Source: Phoronis australis (Eukaryota; Phoronida; Phoronidae). From it: DNA of 64,000 bases. Both the position numbers and the translations under genes were made by a program. The DNA is taken from NCBI GenBank assembly GCA_002633005.1, contig NMRA01000982.1, positions 16,361 to 80,360 on the forward strand, in the 5' to 3' direction. Of this stretch, positions 56,801-64,000 are shown one piece after another (the first letter of the stretch is position 1; the number at the start of each line of letters is the position of its first letter). Under the pieces are notes generated by a model. That model had not been told where the DNA came from. It saw nothing but the letters and a program-made list of their open reading frames with translations, and made no database searches.

Positions 56801-59735
56801 GACTCGGTGCATCGTTCTCAATGATCGTAAGCATGCAGACGTACAGCTCCCTAAGGATCAAAACTATTTTTTGCCTTCGTTTTCCGCGGCATCTTTCTAT
56901 CCTGTGTGCACATTGTAGACTCGATGTTATCAAAGCGACTCGTTGAATGACAGGACTGAGCTAGGGTACATAGATGTACGGCACTGATCTGTGGTTGGCA
57001 GAACATTCAGTTTGAGCGACAGCCCTGTAACCTTTGACCTCAAACTTCCACGCGGTTCAAGGTGGTTCCATTAAATCTTTTTTCTCGCTCCACGGCAAAT
57101 ATTTCTTATTTGAAGTTCCCCGAGAATGAAGATAAGGTGCTTTGCTAGACATTTCTGAAATATTGTAAAAACGGCCATTTTGAATAAGGTTTGAGATATT
57201 CTCACGGGCATTTCACTCAATATCAGTCACACTTATTAATACGTTAACGATGAAGGTAATTCGCTTGTTTAATGTGACGTCATTTTGATGTGCCCCGTAA
57301 AATAAAATGAAAATGCCAAAAGTAAAAAAAATGTGATAATAATTAAACCATATTTACGTAGCTCTGTAAGTTACTAGCCACTTCGAAAATTGTTACATGG
57401 CTATGGACCAGGTCAATTACAATCCTTTTGAATTCTCCAGGAGCATACAATGGGTGCAGTCGTTGTCGGACAACACCGAGTAATCAAAACACATAATTTT
57501 GTAAAAAAAACTTTTTTACTAGGACGGTCCAAGTGGTAAATTACCCCCCGTGGTTACCTGAATCGGAAAAATATCCAAGACCGGCAACATTTTCTAAAAT
57601 GTAATGTGACTGTGCACATCTATTCCAATTTTTGGGTCCAAATCGCATCATAACTAGTGGCTAATACGCGATGTCATTAAACATTCCAATAGTTATGCCG
57701 CGGCCTTATGAATACGTGCAAGTTTTTACTCGACTCATACGAACTGAATACATTTGCGACCGAATTCTGCTCCTCACAATCCGACCCCTCCTAGCAGATC
57801 CGCTCTAGGAAACGCCTATCGGGGCATTTCAGGTATATCTTAACCTCAGCCGGGCAATTTTGTTTGCAACTTTGTTTTGAACAGTACCTTTGTGGCGTCA
57901 TGGTTCCCAATCGGGGGTACACTCGATGGCGGCACCGCATAAGAAAAGTGGGTGGGCGGGTGAAAAGCAAAACAAAAGCACCAAAAGTGTCTCAACTTCG
58001 GAGCATCATATCTCACAACTGGCATTTCGGATTCATATGAAACCTTCTGGTACTATGTCTTATACATTGTTCACCAAATGTTGTTTTTAAAATGTTCCAC
58101 TTGCCACGAGAAGCTATTAAAAGTACAAAAATAAGGAGTTTGCCAATAAAAACTCAAAAACGTTGAAAACCAAAACGAACTTATGATTTAGAAAATTTTA
58201 ACAGCATTCTTGAATATCCATATCAAACGAAATTTGGCCATGCCGTTGATACCGATGTTTTGCTATGAATGTACCTTCCTTTTTTCTAAATTTTACTAAA
58301 CAGCTAAGGCGACGCGACCCTCAATGTGGGATTGGTATTTCCTCCAGAAGAAATATGACATTTTTTTCAGAGTTAAAACTTACAGTGTTGTATGTAAGTA
58401 TTTGACTAAACAGGGCAGACTTCATCGACAAGGACCTACACAACTTTAATCACAATTTCGCACCTACCCGTTGCAGCTATTTAGGATGTATGTGCTACGC
58501 ACACTCCGTCACAAAACCCAAGAATTACGTTTACTTACCAATAAGGCTAGGGGTTATTAACAGTGACGCGGACCGTCCACCTCAGTCTCCTATACAACTT
58601 GTTATAGTGAGTAACGCAGGATGCAGGTGCCGAACAAATCATGCGCATCTCAGTCGAAGCAGCTGTGCCTGGTTAATTTTCTTGTACGCCTCTCTTTATT
58701 TTTTAATGAACATGCAGTTGTGGTGGGGTTAGAGCATAAAATCTTAATGGAGTTTTTGCAGCACTGAACACGCAACACTGCGAACGCCGAATAGTAATGC
58801 ACGAGGTTGATTGATAATCCACCGCTGTAAAATTGATCTCAGTTAGTTCCTTATCCACACCAGAACTGCTTTGTACACAGGTTTGCAAAGAATTGAAAGT
58901 TCATCATTTCTTAAATCCACATCACCACCTCAGAGCGGTTTTTTAGGAATAAAATTGAAAATTAATTATTCACCATTTAAACCATGCTCGCCGCAAACAA
59001 TGACACGCAGTGACAAGCCAACTTGCAGAGCCTGGTCTCAACAATACAGAATTGTCATTTTTTCGAAGTCCTGGGGCCTGTATCGCGAGAACAAAAATTG
59101 TGGCCCTTGGGTGAATCTCTCCACTACCCCCACAATTTGCAAACTGGAGTTCTAAAAACAAGGGTAACAGAACATACCTCTACACTGGATTTCACCAAAA
59201 TTTTATTTACACCTCAGGCTTGAATGTGACACCACTAATAGACACTAAGTTCAGTTGGTCAATCATTGTAGCTTCAATCCTAGTCCTGTGCACCTCACAA
59301 AGTACGCAACCCGAGAGTGACCACTTCGAAGTCTTATTTCCTTATTGGAATTTCGAATTTAGGAGGATGAACTTCAAGGAAGTGGTCTCAATAATTTGGT
59401 TTCCACGGCAACAATTGCTTTCCACCATTAGAAGGACCCTAAATCTCGCACGCACGTCTGTATGACTGGGCTCAACGGGAAGGCTTGGCCAAGTCAGTTA
59501 AAATCAATGCCAAACGTTTTTTTTTTGCTTTCATTATACTCTTCAATGCCTTGAATGGCCGCAGTGTGAAACAATCTAAATAATGTGAGATACCATGCAG
59601 AAGCTGGTGAAAAACTCTGAAATCCAGTAAAATTACTTTAAAAATCACAAGACACAAGCAGGGATCTAAAGAAATCTGATTTTGCTTCACTTCGAGGACA
59701 ACAGTGGTCTTAATGAAGGGCCACACGAATCACTT

Positions 59736-59975
59736 AAAAAAAATAATTGCAGGCGGTCTGATACACGTTGTACCAGACGTGCGCAGGCCTCGCATGTGGG
59801 CCCATTGCACTGATCACCTGGAAATATTTTTATGCTTTATTAATATATGGTTAAAACCGAGCTGAGGAGCTAGAAACCTGGCTCAAGGGTTTAGCAGTGT
59901 GACCTGGTGGGACTCGAACCCAGGACCTCGAGTAAAGAAAGCGGGCACTTATCAACCAGGCCACACTGTCTCCTC
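59736..59975 (-). mobile_element. Second copy of the tRNA-derived SINE, inverted
   Basis: On the minus strand, 59975 to about 59736 matches 5999-6239: GAGGAGACAGTGTGGCCTGG, the B box GGTTCGAGTCC, a common body, and a tail GCAATTATTTTTTTT. Possible flanking duplications TGACTCGTG and TGATTCGTG differ at one position. The two copies differ in several places, so the family is not recent. Confidence 0.9.
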
Positions 59976-60487
59976 TCACGAGTCAGTTCCTCTAACTACA
60001 CTTATTCTTTTCCTCTTGTTTTTCGTCTTCTATGTTCCAATGTCCCTTCCATTTGTAGTTTTGAACAGGTTGGAATAAGTATCCCTTTTGTGTCACATTA
60101 TTTGTTCACAAATGATGAAGGGACGACCCAAAAGACTCGAAATCTGATGTCTTTAATAGATGTTTTTTAAGTAACTTTACCAGATTTTAGTGTTTTATCA
60201 GTTTCTGCATTGTCTTATTTGACCTGCTAACCACACGCCATTTCTAAATAAATGATGATGGTCGACCAGGGTTGGTTTTGATTGGAAATGGAAACCATGG
60301 ACACACGAGCAAAGAGCCGAATGGGTGATTTTAGCACAATCATAATCACGACTCCCTGGCAGATCTTTTGTATTCTTACAGTTTCCCATAACATCACAAA
60401 GTCTTAAGTTGATATGTCACTGGCCCAACTCCATTGGACAGAAATGAACAGGTTTTAACATTAGCAAGTAGCACAGTTTTGTACAAC

Positions 60488-63400
60488 TCAGGAGTTCGCT
60501 GTCGATCTTTCTCTCTCTTCTTTTTCCTTCTTACGCTGGGCTGTTTTTTCTTTGGCCTGAAAATGAACAGTTACACAACAACATGAGGTGTGTGCTGCAT
60601 AAAGTCACATTCACACACAGCGCCATCTTTTGAGAGCTTTCTGTTTCTAGAATAGTTCACAACAAACCAGTGTTTCACACTTATATTAACACACGAGTGA
60701 AGCTCATTGATGTGTCCAAGAACAAACATTCATGGTAATTTAAATTAAGCAATTCGATTTTTATTAGGTCGCAAAACCATGGCTGTAAGTGACTTCAGAG
60801 AAAGCGCATGCCAAAATTATCAGAAAAGTGATCCAGAAATGATGGCTGAGTTCATCGTCAGACTAGCTACCATAGATTGATGCATCATGAAAGGGAAATG
60901 GTATTTTTTCAGAATACTTTCGGCATGTACAGTACAAAATGAGATCTGCGAAAGAAAATTTAAATCAATCTACTGCACTAATCCAGTGTTTCGGAAAGAA
61001 CAGTTACTAACAAAATGTGAATTTGCCCCGTGAAACAAAGTGGCCAACAACAGTACAAAGAAATGAACAGTTTGGCCTACCCATCCCACAACACATTCAC
61101 AGGCAAACCCAATTTTTCAAAAAGAGGACTCGAAGATTAGTCGGCCATTGAGTGATAACAAGTTGGCAATGCAATAATGCAGCTTACAGTTAAGTGCCCA
61201 TATTTTCATAACCCCAACAAATGCGGAATACTTTCCAAACAAACTGGACAACCTTTCAGTGGTAAAACTGCCAAATGCAACCAAATTTTACACATTAATG
61301 CTTAAATTGCTTATGTTTGACAACAAACTTTAATAGCTAAAATAGACGGAAGATCCCAGAGAGTATTCTTTAGAAATCTCTCTAAAATTTAGCCAGATCT
61401 GTAGTCAAATACTGGCAGATCAAACATTTGCAATAGTTTGACAAATAGAATGTCCAATTTATTTTGAAAACTACCGTACTCCGATCACCAGAGTACTATA
61501 TTTGACCTCTGACCTTGCCGACGAGATCGACCAATTTTCCCTCCTTAGCCAGAACTTTCAGAAGCTCCATAATGAATGGTAAATAGTTGTGACGGCGACG
61601 GATGTTCTCAACCTAAATGCAACAATTATTATTATATTATCAGCAACAATTATTATTATATTATCAGCAAAAAATTATAACAAATCTCACAACTGGGTAA
61701 AATGAAAGTCCGTGTTCTTGTGCAGTGTGCTTTAGACAAAAAAATAATGAACAAAAACACTTTTGTCTAGATTATGCAAGTCTCTGCGAGACATCGCCAT
61801 GTATTACAAGCAGAACACGTGATCACAATTATAGCTTTCCTCACTAGTTTATTGCATACCTTGAACGCAACACAGCTAAGTTTAAAGTGAGCAGGAGCAC
61901 ATTTCAATAACATAAAATATTCTAACACTCGATTCCCCACAGAAAGTCCATCACTGTATTGATCACTAACTCAACGAGTGTTATGTGGTTTCTTCCTCCT
62001 AGGTGTCTCTGACGCTGGTCATTTTCTACTGCCACTGCCACGGAGTTTACCAGAATACAACCATCTAATTCATATACATATGTCCAATTGTAACATTAAA
62101 AGCATTTTCATTTATTTCTAAATCCATAGTTTTGTGCGATTTTTTTTCACAAGAATTGTTTCCACCAATCCGTGTACCCATGCAATGAGAATCCTAGTAA
62201 GCTCAGTAGCCCCTATTGGCAAGATTTGAAAGTTCCCTTCCTAGACATCTAAGAGACTGATCACCATCAGTGACAATAACTATCAAGGCATGCACAAACT
62301 GAAATAATGCCAAGAGCAACCTGGCTTGGACTTTTGACTGAGTAAACAAAGGTCTTCTCATAAATAGATTTTTCAAGGATTGATCCCGTGAAATTTGTCA
62401 GAATCCCAGGAGATTTTTGTATCAACGCAACAAAATCTTAGAAAAAACTTGCTTGACAAAAAACACAGGGATAATTTTGGGTAAAATTTCACATTAGGAA
62501 TGTCACTAAAGGCCAGTAATTTTAGTCAGCACAGGAAGAGACCAGCTGCCTTGTCTCACCTTGTATTTCTGAAACTTGATGTCTTCCTGGGTAATGAGTT
62601 CTTGTAAATCATTGATCTCCTGTTGTATTGTGTCTGTCTCCATACCTGTCTGGAGTAATAAGTACCACAGTCGCATCAGTTGTTGCGTATTCACAATGAT
62701 TGTGTTACATCAAATGCTCTTCATTTAAAGGGTCGTTATAGGCTTTATGGCCGAAAAACGCATTTTGAGATCATTATTGGATGGGATAGAATTCTTGAAG
62801 TTATTACCTTTGAGACAAGCTATAGAACAACAAAATCTCTGTTGTTCTGAGATTTTATTACACATCACCAATTCTTACCACTGTCTGCTAAACATTCTCT
62901 GAAATCAAGGCTGTGTGACTTTACCAATTGAATATTCTTAAAATACTATTATGGAGTGTGATTTAGGTACATCTGTAGAGCATTGGACTACAACTGCACG
63001 AGCTCCAGGTTCGATTCCGCACTTACGCTGATCTCAGAAAATCGTTTTTCTCACAGATAATGCTTATTTAAAGTGCTACCCAAAATAAAGTCAAAGAAAG
63101 AGTGAACATGTCAGCTGAGTTGTGAAAGAAAAGCATGCAGTCATTGAACACTATCAATGATTGTCACAACACTTCTCAAAAATCATTAAAAAAACTCTCA
63201 TACAAAACTGGCAAAAAAACAGATTACAGAACTTCAGCCAAATAACGTAGCGATACACTTCAGTCGACCAAGATTCGTCCCACAATATTTATTTATTTAT
63301 TTATTATTGTGATATTTAAAATGAGGGTGGCCTCTTCAGTGATAGCACTGCTTTCCAAGAGGGCCCTCATACAAAACTGGCATATATAATATCTTCACCA

Positions 63401-63901
63401 TCATAGCTTAGTGATACCACAAGAGACTAGTGACCTTTTGACCTTTTTCAGAACTCCTGTAGGAAATGTAGGAACTTATGACAAGTGCACCACACCCACA
63501 ACACTGCTACCGCCTTGGCCACCACAGAGCCTAACATGGCCGCACTCATTAGCATCTAGCCACACACCTAATAATTTTGCAGCCACTAATGTGACCACCC
63601 CCACTAACTAGGTCACACCCTCTAACGTGGCCACACCCACTGACATGGCCACACCCACCAGCATGGCCACACCCACCAACATGGCCACACCCACCAACAT
63701 GGCCACACCCACTATCTCAGTAACTCAGGCACATGCGACCAGTCCCTCCCAATACCTGTCCCCTTCCAATACCCTGACCACACTCGTCACCCTCGCTATA
63801 CCTCAAGCTGTGCCTTGAGTTGCTCAAGCTGTTTACTGTAAGTCATTCTCCTGTCTGACACTAGAGCCAGAAGGTTGAAGTGAATCTCATCACTACTGTA
63901 C
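60488..63901 (-). CDS. UCHL5: Ubiquitin carboxyl-terminal hydrolase L5 (UCH37), C-terminal four exons
   Basis: Minus-strand exons: 63901-63802, 62649-62560, 61612-61514 and 60556-60488, ending in TGA. Phases agree (the first exon starts at codon position 3, all others are phase 0) and together give 118 residues. The sequence follows human UCHL5: YSSDEIHFNLLALVSDRRM against the conserved S-x-E-I-x-FNL-x-A-I-VSDR-x-M, then VENIRRRHNYLPFIMELLK, the UCH37-like (ULD) tail, and a basic Lys/Glu-rich end. This tail binds RPN13/ADRM1 at the proteasome and NFRKB in INO80, which control the deubiquitinase. The catalytic UCH domain lies to the right, outside the window. Introns are 1152, 947 and 957 bp. 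The C-terminal basic patch (AKEKTAQRKKEKEERERSTA) is typical. Confidence 0.96.
61620..61667. repeat. 24-bp repeat, two copies
   Basis: Two identical units of CAACAATTATTATTATATTA plus TCAG, directly upstream of the acceptor of the third visible UCHL5 exon (in an intron). Confidence 0.9.
62955..63030 (+). other. tRNA-like or SINE-head sequence in a UCHL5 intron
   Basis: The order GTAGAGCATTGGACTACAA ... GCACGAGCTCCA ... GGTTCGATTCC resembles a tRNA with A-box-like and B-box sequences. The T-stem does not pair (CCAGG against CCGCA), so it is not a functional tRNA; it looks like the 5' part of a tRNA-derived SINE or a tRNA pseudogene. No SINE body or target-site duplication was found. Confidence 0.4.
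63591..63717 (+). repeat. 18-bp minisatellite, about seven copies
   Basis: Units of TGGCCACACCCACCAACA start at 63628, 63646, 63664, 63682 and 63700, with two diverged units before. The unit is a multiple of three, so the frame stays open as MATPTN repeats; this is not a gene. It lies in the UCHL5 intron just downstream of the 63901-63802 exon. Confidence 0.95.
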
Positions 63902-63905
63902 CTGA

Positions 63906-63965
63906 AACATAACAAGCATGTGGGTAACATAACAAGCATGTGGGTAACATAACAAGCATGTGGGT
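63906..63965 (+). repeat. 20-bp tandem repeat, three copies
   Basis: Three units of AACATAACAAGCATGTGGGT, immediately upstream (in gene direction) of the acceptor of the first visible UCHL5 exon. Confidence 0.95.
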
Positions 63966-64000
63966 AGCACACACATACATTTACATCCAATACGCCGAAT

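Larger units (their letters stand above)
53258..60487. other. No supported gene apart from the listed mobile elements
   Basis: The first TRIM exon should lie somewhere here but I could not identify it. Frames such as 55456-55827, 54401-54676, 56673-56918, 57890-58090 and 58871-59155 show no known motif or splice support. Near 60490 the UCHL5 3' untranslated region begins; a minus-strand ATTAAA at 60157-60152 may be its polyadenylation signal. Confidence 0.4.

Noticed and set aside
62955-63030. Functional tRNA gene
   Set aside because: T-stem bases do not pair, so it is at most a tRNA-derived repeat or pseudogene.
63411-63818. Two plus-strand frames rich in MATPTN
   Set aside because: Translation of an 18-bp minisatellite in a UCHL5 intron.

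Overview
The window is animal nuclear DNA. Genes are split by GT-AG introns of a few hundred bases to several kilobases, there is no operon structure, and old mobile elements and minisatellites are dense. The clear proteins (UCHL5, NTMT1, a RING/B-box TRIM protein, a secreted C-type lectin, an alpha2delta/CACHD1-like Cache protein) together with many ACATGTACATGT-type palindromes fit a marine invertebrate, perhaps a deuterostome. That taxonomic guess is inference; nothing here fixes the species. One 112-base N run (29624-29735) and single Ns at 2134, 3743, 14095, 31376 and 53840 mark a draft assembly.

Layout. 1-7.9 kb is repeat territory: 21-bp ATCGAT-rich arrays (1.7-2.5 kb and, inverted, 4.6-5.3 kb), a 474-bp TA-flanked inverted-repeat element (3.5-4.0 kb), a tRNA-derived SINE (6.0-6.25 kb) and a ~270-bp dispersed repeat (6.3-6.6 kb). 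7.9-18.1 kb (+) holds the last five exons of a Cache-domain membrane protein of the alpha2delta/CACHD1 type; its introns carry a decayed ORF and repeats. 18.3-24.7 kb has a MITE and a 160-bp inverted repeat. 24.8-27.4 kb (+) is a complete two-exon NTMT1. 28.6-37 kb has the N gap, a weak exon, a solo LTR (31607-32510) with a perfect 5-bp duplication, and an unrecognised acidic/basic ORF (32.8-33.4 kb). 37.0-37.6 kb (+) is a small two-exon orphan of 79 residues.

40.3-43.3 kb (-) is a complete three-exon secreted C-type lectin. Just upstream of it lies a decayed integrase-type gene (43.6-44.1 kb). 45.5-48.0 kb (+) is a broken Ty3/gypsy element: one LTR of the same family as the solo LTR, a primer-binding site, a gag stub, then reverse transcriptase-RNase H, with no protease, integrase or 3' LTR. 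51.6-53.3 kb (-) is a TRIM gene without a C-terminal domain. 53.3-60.5 kb has no supported gene but carries a 34-bp MITE and a second SINE. 60.5-63.9 kb (-) holds the last four exons of UCHL5, which runs off the right edge.

The host genes do not look functionally linked. UCHL5 (proteasome/INO80 deubiquitinase) and NTMT1 (protein N-terminal methylation) are housekeeping genes; the lectin and TRIM belong to families that expand in invertebrate innate immunity. Several genes were assembled by hand from exons with matching splice phases, so exon coordinates are given in the entries.
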